64,000 bases of DNA. Origin: Macrobrachium rosenbergii (taxonomy: Eukaryota > Arthropoda > Malacostraca > Decapoda > Palaemonidae). Below are positions 33,692 to 45,329 of this stretch, one piece after another. The translations under genes and the position numbers were made by a program. Positions within the stretch are counted from its first letter, which is position 1; each line of letters begins with the position of its first letter. The DNA is taken from the NCBI RefSeq assembly GCF_040412425.1, contig NC_089788.1, positions 64,993,720-65,057,719 on the forward strand, written 5' to 3'. The notes under the pieces are model-generated. The model saw only the letters and a list, made by a program, of their open reading frames with translations. It was not told where the DNA came from and ran no database searches.

Positions 33692-34760
33692 CCTGCCGAG
33701 ACGGTTTATCGCATGCAGTAAAAATTACTGTTTTTGAGGCCCTGGGTTCTTCGGCTGCCATGGCGGCCTGTCCTGCTGGCCGCCGCCACCCCCGTTTTTT
33801 TGAACGGGTGAAAGAGAAGGGCGGAATTGGCAGTTTTGGGCGTCCTTTCCGAACCACTTGTGGTAGCGACATAAGCCGGGGACCTCCATCTGCTGTGGTT
33901 ACGTGGGCGTCTGTTGGCGATGGCGTTGACGGGCTGCTCTAAATTGTCTTCAGGCTGGAAGAGCTGACCGGCTGTGTGGCCGGTTTTAGCCGCTGTGAAG
34001 CCTTGACGGAGTCTGTGAGGTGTTGCGCCATCTCTTAGGTCCTCGACAGGCATGGTGTAGGGGTTAAAAAATCTGGTTGCGTGCCTCCGGGAGGAGTTGT
34101 GGCGGTATAGATTTCCGTGTAAATTTTTATCTCCTGCCGCTTCTTTGTGCCACCCAAGTCTGGTAGTGACAGGAGATCTACGACCATGCCCCAAGCGTCT
34201 CTTGAATTGAGGTCGTCAGCGTGGGTTTATGGCAAAGGTCGATATAAATTTTTTCTCGGCGATGGGCAGGAGCAAGAACTGAGGAGGAACTTTTTTGTGG
34301 TGCTGTATGTGAGGTGTGTGTTTCACTAAGCCCTAGCGAGATGAGTTTTCTGTACATGTCCTCGGAAGGGCGTTGATAAAGCACTGTGTAATAAAGGCCT
34401 GTAGGATTTCGTCCGTCAGGTCAGCGATTCTGAAGTGGCTCTCCACCCGCGCAGCCACATCGATGGGTTCCCCCTGCGTAAACGGGCGCAGCTTTACGGT
34501 GAGGGCGGCCCGCGATTGTGTTGCCCGCCGTCGTGTGTTGATGGTGTGGAGGTTGCGGGAGGGCCTCGATGTACTTGCGAATTTGTGATGGGAGGTATCT
34601 AAACCTTTTGATGTCTATCGCGTTTAACTGCATGGAGGAGGATATCGCGTCCATGCTCACCGCCTTGACCCCTTACTGGTTTAAAATAGCTGAAAACAAA
34701 CCAGTAACGCAGAATTTTGTTATTTTCAAAATGTGGTTCCGCTAGTGCCGCTGGTGGGGG
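33692..34760 (-). pseudogene. gypsy element 1 gag remnant
   Basis: On the minus strand upstream of the protease, frames give MQLNAIDIKRFRYLPSQIRK-type sequence near 34600, an RIADLTDEIL-like segment near 34430 (in another frame), and, just before the protease, a Cys-x-x-His, WFGKDAQNC-type segment near 33850 followed by a Gly/Pro-rich linker. Frameshifts are frequent. In intact relatives this codes for capsid and a nucleic-acid-binding region. Confidence 0.6.
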
Positions 34761-34889
34761 TGTCACAAGATAAGAGTCAGTTCTCAAACGCTGGTTACAG
34801 CGCCGTGTTTAGGCAGCTAAGAGCGTTTGGAGAAATCCTGGAGCCAAGACTAAGTTAAATCGTGTGAGTCAGAATGGCCAATACATACT

Positions 34890-34901
34890 CCGGGGTCACC
34901 A
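34890..34901 (-). promoter_or_regulatory. Primer-binding site of gypsy element 1
   Basis: CCGGGGTCACCA on the plus strand is one base inside the 5' LTR (minus-strand sense TGGTGACCCCGG). It would pair with the 3' end of a tRNA ending in CCGGGGTCACCA. Confidence 0.8.
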
Positions 34902-34902
34902 C

Positions 34903-35331
34903 TGTAAGGTGTTAGAGAAACGAGCAGGTAAAAAAACTGCTGATATTTACAGATCCAGGCAGCTTATATAGCCTGGCAGCCGACTGACATGCCGCCCGAA
35001 GAAAAATGGAATTGACTGTGACCTGAGGTCGAAACAATAAACAATAATATACAGTGAGCAGTACAAATTAAATACAAAACATACAGAGCTACAATATGGA
35101 TACAGTCTTGATGCCTGTGAATGAAGAAACATGTGATACACAATGTGTGACATTTGTATAAATACGCTTCTCCAAAAGTAAAAATGATTAAAATGCGTGA
35201 CCTGGCACGTTTTATACGTGACTAATTGAGCTTGAAGAAAATGAAAGTCACCAAAGAAAACAAGCTCAGCGGAGACTTAATTAATGGCGCCAAGACAAAC
35301 ACTATCCTGGCGCCGATGTGGTGACTTTACA
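34903..35331 (-). repeat. 5' LTR of gypsy element 1 (minus-strand sense)
   Basis: Pairs with 31673-32103 as described there. It starts TGTAAGGTGTTAGAGAAACG and ends GACTTTACA, followed by GATA. Confidence 0.93.
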
Positions 35332-35335
35332 GATA

Positions 35336-36026
35336 CCTCAATTTTGCCTGTCAAACCTGCATTATTTTTTAAAGTCTATTCTATCAAACAACAGCATGTC
35401 TCCTCTTCGAATTGACCTGTATATATTTTATGAATAGCTCACTGCAGAATTATGACCAGTATGACTGATAATTAAAATTATAAGAGATACTGTCACACAA
35501 ATTTGTAATTTTTGGCAATTGTAGAAGTGCTGTAGAAACCCTTCAGATTATAATCCAGAAAAAACCTTGCCCAATGAATTACTAGTAAATTTTCAGTTGA
35601 AAAATTACATAAAGATTCTAAAATTGTATAAATATCTGATTTTTGCATATACTGTAAAGGCATTAAGAGATTGAAGACGAATCAGCTAAAGCTGCATCTA
35701 CCCTACAGTACAGTACTGTGACAAGATTACAGGTAAATTTTCCTGTTAATAGTTATATAACATCTTTCAAACCTATTATAATCAATAAATGGCAGACTTT
35801 TTGGAATAATGGACATGCTAGTAACATTGTCACATCAAGCCCAATGTTGAATTATGGAATTTATCATATCAAGAGGAATGATGCGCACAAGGAATTTTTA
35901 CCTGTCTTAGAATTTCCTTGTAAGTCTGATTTTAGCTCTTGATGGTTTGGCTACTGCAGCCTTGCTGAGCGGTGAGGATGGTGCAATGATTTAGCTGCTG
36001 GTATTTCTTCCAAATAGTTTGATTGG
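35336..36026. other. Unassigned tract with an LTR-like fragment
   Basis: ATATATTTTATGAATAGCTC at about 35418-35437, followed by a diverged AATTATGAC, matches part of the left LTR (31739-31770) absent from the right LTR. The end of the tract holds a repeat shared with 31425-31470. Confidence 0.45.
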
Positions 36027-36336
36027 TTGACAGTGGGGTAGTTCCTCGCTGGGTGAGCGGTTTCCGTTCTCAACTACCACTCTGTTGGTCGTGAGTTCGA
36101 ATCTCCGACCGGCCAGTGAAGAACAAGAGGAATTTATTTCTGGTGATAGAAATTCATTTCTCGCTATAATGAGGTTCGGATTCCACAATAAGCTGTAGGT
36201 CCCGTTGCTAGGTAACCAATTGGTTCTTAGCCACGTAAAAATAAATCTAATGCTTCGGGCCAGCCCTAGGAGAGCTGTTAATCAGCTCAGTGGTCTGGTT
36301 AAACTAAGATATACTTAACTGTTTGACAGTGGGGTA
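36027..36336 (+). repeat. tRNA-derived SINE copy 1 with 14-bp target duplication
   Basis: TTGACAGTGGGGTA lies at 36027-36040 and again at 36323-36336, bounding a 282-bp insert. The head has Pol III A-box-like GCTGGGTGAGCGG (36049-36061) and B-box-like GTGAGTTCGAATCTCC (36091-36106). The body (GGTGATAGAAATTCATTTCT, GTTCGGATTCCACAATAAGC, GTAGGTCCCGTTGCTAGGTA, AGAGCTGTTAATCAGCTCAG) is shared with the copy at 61.5 kb. Confidence 0.93.
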
Positions 36337-38830
36337 TTTGATGAAGAGCCTGTGCGATACAATTCCTGTATGTAGATTATGTAAAATAACTCTTAACAGT
36401 TGAACATATTGTTGTGAATACCCAAAATATAATTGGCAATGAATGTCAAGTTAGGGAAACAAATTGGTGAAAGTTTTTTTTCAGATTCTTATATTTCAGT
36501 TAACCCAATTTTAAAACTTGTAAGGACCTGTTGTTTAGTAAATAAAATCTGGACTCAAATAATAAATGAGTCCTTTAAACCAACCCTGTGAGAGCTAAAG
36601 AATTAGCATAGTAGTGATGATAAAGTAACAGAAAATGGGAGAACACACAGGAGAACATGATCACAATGGATATATGGAACACTGTGGATTAAAGAAAGGT
36701 TAGAGGGATTCAGAAGGCTTGACCATAATATGAGAAATTGATAGTGTCTGCCAGCTTGAAAAACATTCAAGATGAACTGATAGATAAGAAGTGTGAAATC
36801 ATGGAGGATGGGAATGGACAAAGACCTGGATCTGATGGAAGTCCTGAGAGAAAGAGCACAAGACAAAAGAGAAAATAGAAAGCTCATTCTCTATGTTGAC
36901 CCCATAAAGGGGAAAAGCTGATGTAGGAATGTTTAGATGACAATGTGGTAGGTAATTGTTTAGTTCTTATGTGGCCTAACCTGCGTGGAACTAAAACTGC
37001 TGAAAATGGAATATTTGAAAAGTACTTTGGTGTAATAGGTTAGGCATAACATAACATTCTTAGTAAACTAGACAATACAGTATGTTTAAAGAGTATGGAC
37101 CAGTAGAAAAATGTTCCGAGTTTATATTTTTTAGCAAGTCTGCTGAAGAAGCCAGAGAAGCAATGGCTAACAGAAGCTTATAAGAATATGGTTGAGGAAC
37201 TGGATTACTTTCCCAGGTTTAGTGACGAACTAACCATAGATTCTACAGATAACCCATTCTAGTGTGGCACATGGCAAACTGCAAACCTGAATACAGTAAA
37301 TACAGTAAGTTTAAAAGGACACACTATCGTATACTTTGAAAAAGGTATGGTAAAATACAAAATAGAATATAAAGTATGAAGAATCTCTTACTGCCGAAGT
37401 TGGCCTACAACAGTAATGGTATGAAGTTTGAAACAATCTCAAGGCCATGCATATCTTCAGTCTAATTAGAGGAATGATTTATCCAGAGGAATTACAGATT
37501 CTGTAGTAAGGAAATTTCTGATATCCTCAGTGTTTACAAAGTAAAAAATCTAAAAATGGACAAAAACTTTCTTTGAACATTCTCATGTTATAATACTGCC
37601 AGAATTTATCAGTATTAGACATCTGAGTATCAGCTGTCCTCAATTTTGATGTTTTTGATATACCATAGTTGAAAGGGTTCACAGCAAATATAGTAATTAT
37701 GGTAGAGCAAGGGAGAAGCTTATGGGTTCCACAAAAATCACCAGAATTCTCCAGTGTGATACATGCTGTATAGTATAAATCTTAGTGTACGTGGAATTTC
37801 CAAGTGATCACTGCTGAGGTTAATGTAGAATTTAATAGTACCAAGAGAATAAGGTTTATCCATGCAGGACTAATACAATGGTAATTTGATTCTTGGTGTG
37901 GGGTAGTCAAGAAGTAAAATAAATGTACAAAATTTACTGGGATGATTACAAATTTTGTTCAAAAGCTTGTAAAGGGAAGGATGTTGGTCTTGAGTCGGGG
38001 TAAACATTACTACTGTTTTTATATGAATGAACTTGAAAAAACGTTTACATATCTGTTTGTTTAGAAATCTTTGGTTACTTTGAGGGTCAGACGTAAGTCA
38101 TTGGAAGTACATGTCATCTAAATTGTTTGGCATATAAGACTAAGGAGCTCTGTGTAATAAACTTGTTCAGTAAATCTTGCAGCTGTTATGTAAAGTTTCA
38201 AGAAGCCTCTTTAGTTGGGAGATTTACTTTTATAATATAAAAAAACTAATACTAATAGTGCTTTACAGGAAAGTTAATTGTGGTGGTATAATTTGAAGTA
38301 TAAATTTTTCTTACAACTTATATATTAAAAACTGTATGACAACTGTACATATTAATAAAAGTACAGAAGGATAGCTGTACCTTTGAGGTCAGTGCTTTGA
38401 ACTGACTTTAGGATCTGATTAAATTTTTCTCCTCTTAGGCTGAACACCTAGAACTGAGTCACTGAAGGGTGAGGAGTCCTGTACATCATGTACTAGAACA
38501 CACTAAGCCCTGATCATAAACTGGATTCATAGCATGGAACGGTAAGGCTTTGATAAAGCTAGAACTGTATGATAAAGGTGTATAAATGTGTATACAGTAT
38601 TGAGTAGAACCTTGTACAGCAAGTAATGCCTCTTGTTCTGTACAAAACAAGGTACAGTCCACCATTTAAATTATAATAACCATTATAAAATTGTGAGAAT
38701 CCATGCTGGTTTTGATGCAATGAACTATGGTGATAAAATGAATGTACTGTAAATTTTGATATATGTCAACTATTTTGATGTCATCTTCCAATTGGCAAAA
38801 CAGTTACGTAGAATGCCTACCGCAATCCTG
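36337..38830. other. Unassigned AT-rich tract
   Basis: Nothing recognised. Confidence 0.5.
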
Positions 38831-38950
38831 TTAGTTTAAAATAGCTGAAAACAAACATATTAATGGGAGAATTTTGTATATTTTCAAAATTAAAAGCTTT
38901 TCCAACATTGCCTTCTGAGTTTTGAGGAAATCACAAGATAACAGAAGTTC
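38831..38950. repeat. Diverged copy of gypsy element 1 leader sequence
   Basis: GTTTAAAATAGCTGAAAACA, AGAATTTTGT, ATTTTCAAAAT and TCACAAGATAA occur in the same order as at 34678-34775, within the first gypsy element upstream of gag. It may be a solo fragment of a related element, or a source captured by it. Confidence 0.65.
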
Positions 38951-39426
38951 CCCAAACTAAAACAAAGGTGGATGAGGGTGCTAAGTTATGCTCCAAAAAT
39001 GTCAGGTGAAATATATGGATTTAAATCTTGATTTAAAACCCAATAGGTAGGGTCATAGGAAGGATATAAGTTTGCAAATTCTGCTAAAAAAAAAAAACAG
39101 ACTGGTTATGTGATATTTTGAAGGGGAATTGACATTCCTTGGACAGCTTACAGTCATGAATCTGAAGAAAAAAAAATTTAATTGTAACTTGACTTCTCAG
39201 TAAAAATTTCAACCAAGTATTTTTACAGGTTCCTCCTGTAAAAAGTTTCACTACAGGCTCTTAGCATAACAGAAAACAACAATCCAAATTTTGTTGATTG
39301 TACTTTTGTTTTCCTGAACCATAATTAGTATTTCATTGTAAAATAGGGCTTTATTAGAGATTGTTCTGAGGATGTAGGCCTTCCTCCTCTGTCAGCACTA
39401 GTCTAAATGAGCATGGTATTCATTTT
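38951..39426. other. Unassigned tract
   Basis: Nothing recognised up to the TTAA that bounds the piggyBac-like element. Confidence 0.5.
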
Positions 39427-39602
39427 TTAACCCCTTCGCCACTGGCCTGTTGCACTGCCGATAACGCTTGCATACCGCATGAGACCGCGAGTATATCAGT
39501 CATCATTTGCTCCTTTGAACTTTCTGTTATTCATATTTTTCATTTATATTTTTATGTGAAAACATTGTGTACATACCAATGAATATTTTTCACCACATTG
39601 GC

Positions 39603-39754
<152 letters not shown>

Positions 39755-39934
39755 CGAAAAAGAGGAATATTTAGTGGAAAAAGTAATTGCAGAAATAGAA
39801 ATAGTAGTAAAGTAGTAGAGATAAAGTAGCAGAAAAAGTAGTAAAGTATTAGTAAAATAGTACTAGTAGTAATAGCAGTATATACTAGTTTTCTTACGAA
39901 ACAGTTAGTATACATCAATGAATGTTTATGGCAT

Positions 39935-39936
<2 letters not shown>

Positions 39937-39983
<47 letters not shown>

Positions 39984-39992
39984 TAATAATAA
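39937..39992. repeat. (TAA)n microsatellite
   Basis: About 18 TAA triplets with one irregularity near 39979. Confidence 0.95.
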
Positions 39993-40088
39993 AAAAATTC
40001 AACAGTAATACCACTACTACTACAACTTGTAGTAGAAAAAATGATGATAATAAAATTACACGTTAGTGTAAAAAAATGAAAGAAGTTT

Positions 40089-40455
40089 TCAAAAAAACAT
40101 AGTACACTTTCCTGTTGACCAAAAATACTCCTCTGCCTGAGCATTCATCCATTCACACAGTCTGTCAATATCATCATCACAAAAAAGAAACAAAATGCAT
40201 CTCGTGGGCAGGTGAAGTCGGTGTGCAAACGAGATCCCATTGTCATCCGTGAAATCGGGGTGGGTCTGGGTGCTTGTCACAAAATGGATCTGTTATGAAC
40301 TGCCAACCTTCATCGACAATGGGTTCAATGTCTTCTAAAATCTCGGTGTCGCTGTCATCCTCTAAGCAACTATAACAACTATCACTATAATCATCTGACT
40401 GATCTGGCAGGTATTCCCTACCCAGGATCTGAAATACTATCATCCGACATCATGA
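40089..40455 (-). pseudogene. piggyBac-like transposase N-terminal remnant
   Basis: The minus strand begins near 40455 with ATGATGTCGGATGAT (preceded by a splice-acceptor-like TTTTTATTTTTCAG). It continues, after a frame change, with an acidic stretch (DQSDDYSDSCYSCLEDDSDT near 40400) and WQFITDPFC. After a second frame change it gives FTDDNGISFAHRLHLPT and CILFLFCDDDIDRLCEWMNA, followed by QAEEYF, ending near 40100. An acidic head followed by P-x-x-x-F-x-x-F-x-D-D-x-x-x-x-x-x-x-x-N-x-x-A is the usual N-terminal layout of piggyBac/PGBD proteins. The catalytic core and the C-terminal Cys-rich region are absent. Confidence 0.8.
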
Positions 40456-40847
40456 TACTGAAAAATAAAAAAACCTGGTAAATAACTGCAATCAAAAGGA
40501 GAAAAGTTTAGCCTTCGAATCCAAATGGTTTACTCACAAGATCGTAACAATGTTTCATACATAACAGCTTGAGGCGCACTGACATGTGCTGCTGGACGAT
40601 ACCCTTATAATATCCCATATGAATATGACGTCACGACGACCATCGGACACTCATTGGCTAGAATGAATAGTGGGTGGAGCTTCTGCACCTCTCTCGTACA
40701 CAATACTACGCCTGAAACCCATCCAAGCTGAAGAAAACAGCTCTGCTTTTCGAGGAGGGAAAAAGACGTATAATTGTAAATCGCGGTCTTTTATTACTGT
40801 ATTGTAAAAGACGTACATGTGTACGCCCCGGTGGCGAATGGGGTTAA

Positions 40848-41825
40848 TAAAACTTGGAAATAGGTTGATTGCACATCCATTCGTACAGAAGAGATAATAC
40901 AGTGCAGCACCCTGAGAATCCCTGAGAATAGTTTAGCAAACACAAGCACATCACTAGACTAGCTCAATTAGATCTCAATGCAGTGAATTATACCTGACAT
41001 ACAAGATCACATTTTGATTTCAAGCGAAGGCTCCTACAGGGCAGACAAGGACATTGAATGTTTAGGTAGAAAAATGGTACACTACCAAGTAAGGGCCAGT
41101 TACACTGGAGACAAAGAAGCCACCATAGAAAGTTAGACATGCATGTATCAGTCATGTTTTTTCAGCATCTGCTACATCTAGTGTACTTATGGGTTATTCC
41201 ATTAGGTATGAAATATGATTTTTCACCTTGAATTTGATAAGGAAATGTAAATGGAAGTCCATTGAGTACAGGTGCCTGTGTAACTCTTGGAATAGGCTAC
41301 AAGAAAGAGGCTACTAAAGTAACCAGTAAGTACATTTGGTGAGTGAACAGGAAAGCAAAGAATCTATGCAGAAATTTTTTAAGAACAAAAACAATTGAGT
41401 CCCGAAAAGTTGAAGGTTTTTCCTACCTGGTTGAAACCCACCATAGTTGAATAATTACTTATTACCCAGTTTATTGCTTAGGTTAGGAAACAGTCTCATA
41501 TATTTCCCGAAATGGCTGAATTTTGGTATCTAGCTGGTGAGGAGAGATTGTTAACCACCCTGCCATAGTTGGAGATTTCTACTGTGGCAATTGCTATTGC
41601 TGAGATATACAATTTAATAAGTGTGTAATAAATTAATAGTTCTATCAATGGTAAAGACCCTGTGTATGTGGCCCACTTTATTTATAGATACAGGTATCTG
41701 TGTATAAGCCATTTAAGGTCTTGATTATAGTTACAGTACTAGTACTGTATGTCCTTATTTTGACACCTTATAAGCAAAAAGACTACTTTTCCATGGTTTA
41801 TATAACTTGTTTCTTATCCTTTCAG
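40848..41825. other. Unassigned tract
   Basis: Nothing recognised until the splice-acceptor-like TTGTTTCTTATCCTTTCAG ending at 41825. Confidence 0.5.
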
Positions 41826-41908
41826 GCGATGTACAGCTCGCATGCTCTTGGAAAATACGGGGGCAATTTTGAAATAACTGAATGAAGTTGTGTAACACTG
41901 TAACAGTG
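41826..41908 (+). other. Candidate host-gene exon with stop codon
   Basis: A pyrimidine-rich acceptor (CTTGTTTCTTATCCTTTCAG) ends at 41825, and a strong donor-like GTAAGTG starts at 41909. Reading from the acceptor gives AMYSSHALGKYGGNFEITE and a TGA at 41883-41885. Base composition here is clearly less AT-rich than the flanks. It could be a 3'-terminal or alternative exon of a host gene whose other exons lie outside or are not recognisable. The family is not recognised and a chance match is possible. Confidence 0.35.
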
Positions 41909-43596
41909 GTAAGTGTTTATTTAATATGAACCTAACCGTTTGGGAAAATTTATTATTTGGGTGGGGTACAGACAGTTAAAAGGAGCCAGAAATTTTACGG
42001 GAATTCAAAATAATACAGTTTAAAGTTTTGGACTGGGGTCTGGACAGAATGAAAATAGTGAAATTGAAGTCTGTGGATTGTCAGTTACAATAATTTAGTC
42101 TTCCTAAAAAGAGAATTGATGTAATGAAATAAGTATTGGCAATAAGAAAATTATCTAATCCAAGTAGGCATCTTATGACACTCTTAACTTTTGTAAAATC
42201 TTGGTACAAAGACCTTTAGTTATGCAGAATTAGTTAATTTTCTTTGCCATTTCCCTAGTAATAATGAGTCATTTTAGGTGTATTATATAAAATGGTTTGA
42301 TTTTTGATGAGTAGTGTGAGTAATTCAGTTAATGAGCAGTAAGTGGCTCTTTTCTGAAAATAACTTAGCCAGGTAAAAATGACTGACTAGACAATGTAAG
42401 ACAAATTAGACCAGAGATGGAACAGTTTTTGGTAATAGGTTTTACCAGATTACGTGAAAATGTTGATTTAAGGCCAGCCCAAGTATCAGTAATGTATTTA
42501 ATTCAGTATGGAATTATTTATTGTACTGTTTTGTTAATCAAAACTTAAATTAAGAAGTCTCTTGTCATTTTTTGGGGGGATCAGATTTGCAGTCCAATGT
42601 TTAAGTGGTTATGACTAATGCTTTTATCTCGATACCTCATAGGCCAAAAGATCTCTTGTGTCACTGTCATTAACTTCTTCCTCATGACTTCAGGAAAACA
42701 TCTACATCTACAACTTTCAAGAATAGATCGGACCTTAGAATTCCACTAGTATCTTCCATGAAAGAACATAAACTTCATGAGAGAGCTTAATTTATGTGTG
42801 AGGTTATTAGAGTATTACAGAATGTATTGGTTTTGTGAAAAGTTTACTGTTGCGATAATAGAGATGTAGAAAAACTGTCTTAACGTTGTTTGAGATAGCC
42901 ATGCTTTGGTATAGAGATGATATAACCTTAAATTCATTTGGATATTGAAACTAAAATATAGTTAAGTTTATGATATAGGCTACCATGCCTATTTATCTAA
43001 AGTTGAATAGATTTCAGCTGTGATTACTGTTCTGAGCAGGAACTGTAATAATCTTTATCATGCGAGGTAGTTCATTATGGTTTGATATTTCAGGATATGT
43101 TTTGTCACATTCATTTCTTTTCAGTTGAATGTTATCCATCCAGTAGCTAATACATGGTACTGTATTTTGGACATGAAAATCATAAGTTTAGCATTTCTTA
43201 TTAAGCATTTTCATCTTAAGTTTGATGTCAGCTAATATATCAAAGTCATTATGTTTCAGGATACTGTACATTGTGTTTTACTAGGATTTCTTTAGTTTAC
43301 TATTTTCTTTAGTTTACTATCAGCAATAAAGTAGCTCAGTGTAGCTGGAAATATTTTATGATTTTCTTATCAGTATTGCCATAGCTCCATGATACCTCAG
43401 TGTGTGGTAAAGGATACTTATGTCTTTGTGTAATGTTCATAAGTGCAAGACATAAAATATGTCGGTACCTTCCAGTTGCTCAGTATTTTTTTAAAATAAA
43501 CTTTAAACCTTACCTCTCCATTGTATAGTTTTTACTTCCACACCAGCAAGAGTTGGACAGATTCAAACAAAAAATGAGAAAACACTTTTTTCTATG
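41909..43596. other. Unassigned AT-rich tract
   Basis: An additional acceptor-like TTAACTTCTTCCTCATGACTTCAG ends at about 42694, followed by a short, less AT-rich stretch. No convincing coding frame was found. Confidence 0.45.
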
Positions 43597-43598
43597 TA

Positions 43599-43965
43599 CA
43601 GGCGGTCCCCGGTTTACGACGGGCGTTCCGTTCTTGCGCCCGGCGTCAGTAACCGAAAATCGTCGTAAGCCGGAAAATCGTCGAAAATCGTCAAAAATCA
43701 TAAGAAAACCTTACTTTTAATGCTCTGGGTGCATTGAAAACGATGTAAACTGCATTATTATTGAGTTTTACATAAAAAAAAACCTTCAAATAATGATTAT
43801 TCTGCCGTTTTGGGGCCATATTTCTTCCGTCGGATCGGCGTACGACGCGTCGTAACCCCGGAACATGTGTCGTAAGCCAGGAAATAATTTCTGATGAATA
43901 TATTTGAAAAGCGTCGTAACCTCGGAACGTCGTAAGCCGGAACCGTCTTAAACCGGGGACTGCCT
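43599..43965. mobile_element. Tigger/pogo-like MITE with TA target duplication
   Basis: The left end reads CAGGCGGTCCCCGGTTTACG. The inverse of the right end reads AGGCAGTCCCCGGTTTAAGA. TA flanks both ends (43597-43598 and 43966-43967). The interior repeats GTCGTAAGCCGGAA and GTCGTAACC motifs several times in both halves and has no transposase. The ends resemble Tigger/pogo inverted repeats (CAGN(5-6)CCxCGGTTTAxG style) and those of the 76-bp element at 6043. Confidence 0.85.
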
Positions 43966-43967
43966 TA

Positions 43968-44782
43968 TCCTTCTATCCATCTACTTCCCCTACCCAGTAG
44001 GGGACTAAAGGTACAAACACCAGTAGCCGGTCAGTCTACTTCTGTCACATTTTTTGGTAGGAGTTTGGCAGGTGCAGTTTTATTCTCTTTGTTCTTTAAT
44101 CTTTTAAATATGTTTGTTTGGTACGATCCTGTAAGGTAAGAGTTGCCGTAATAGGCAGTATTCCAATTTTATTCCCCTTATGATTGGATAACTGATTCGT
44201 AATTGAATGAAATGCGGTAATTGATCATATGTGAAGAGTGCTTGTTAGATTGTAGAAAAAACTGTAGAGGATAATGCTAGTAAGACTTACGTTGAAGGGA
44301 TGCGTGTCTTGTCTCCTTAACCATTTAGTAATTGGTTAGGTCCTCTTTACTTCTTTGATCTGTTACTCCAAATGAGCTGTCCATCAATTCAGGGCATTAG
44401 ATTTGATAGGATGGAGTCATTTTTTGTTAATGTTTTGTCTGCGCTGTCCTCCCGAGAGTTACGGTAAGTTCGCGTTCTTTCCCCCATTGGAGGAAGGGTC
44501 AACGCCCTTGCTCTTTCTTGTCTTGTCCTTGGCACGTCCTGTCACACTCCCTCGTGGCTTGGAGTGATGGAACCGGGACATGTCAGAAAGTGGTGTGGAT
44601 CAGTGCCCGTTGTCCCCTTCCCCTGTTGGGTCTGGCCTGACATGGTGGCGTAAGGAATTTGTATTCTTGTAGGAATAAAATTCTTAACTACCTTAGCTTA
44701 TAAGGCATATTTTGTATGTGTGGATGTCTATATACTAGCAGACCAACCTGGTGCTGCCCGGGAAAACTCTTGAATGACAACT

Positions 44783-44784
<2 letters not shown>
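43968..44784. other. Unassigned tract, less AT-rich at 44440-44660
   Basis: The short GC-richer stretch has no recognisable domain or repeat end. Confidence 0.4.

Positions 44785-44837
<53 letters not shown>
44785..44837. repeat. (CT)n microsatellite
   Basis: About 26 CT dinucleotides. Confidence 0.97.
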
Positions 44838-44839
<2 letters not shown>

Positions 44840-45329
44840 GTTACTTACCTCCACAGTATTCTTTTCCAGATAGTAAGTCATAATGTATGCCAAGTTTGGT
44901 TGAACTTGCTCAGTGCATTTCAGAGCTATGCTGACATGCATACATCCATTTTTATATATATATGTAAATATATATAAATAGATATATATTCGAGTTCTAA
45001 CACCAGAATTCGTTCTCTGATTGGATCGCCCTGGTAAGATTAAGAGGACTCTCCTGATTTTTTGTTCCCTCTTTAATTTTACTGTATTGGATCGGTCCGG
45101 TAGCAGTGATGCTTTGTCTCTTTCTGGTAGTATTTAAGCGAGCTTTAGCTGCCTTGTCAAGAAAGTTACTTTTTGCTTTAATCCCCTGTGGGTAAGGATC
45201 GTTCACATTTTAAGGCAAGTATAAGTATCGGTTAGGTTCTAGTGAGAAGCCTAGTGTGTCTTCAGCTTTGCTGTGTATTGTGTATGTTTTCAGCCAGGGT
45301 GATAATGTGCCTTGCAGTTTTGATACAGC
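44838..45329. other. Unassigned tract
   Basis: Nothing recognised. Confidence 0.45.

Larger units (their letters stand above)
31673..35331 (-). mobile_element. Ty3/gypsy LTR retrotransposon with internal RT deletion
   Basis: Two LTRs (31673-32103 and 34903-35331) begin TGTAA and end TTACA. The tetranucleotide GATA lies directly outside both (31669-31672 and 35332-35335), a 4-bp target duplication. The minus-strand order is LTR, primer-binding site, gag, protease, a fragment of RNase H, integrase, LTR. Reverse transcriptase and most of RNase H are missing. The interior (32.1-34.7 kb) is much richer in G+C than the flanks. The total length of 3659 bp is well short of the usual 5 kb or so for the family. 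Confidence 0.92.
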
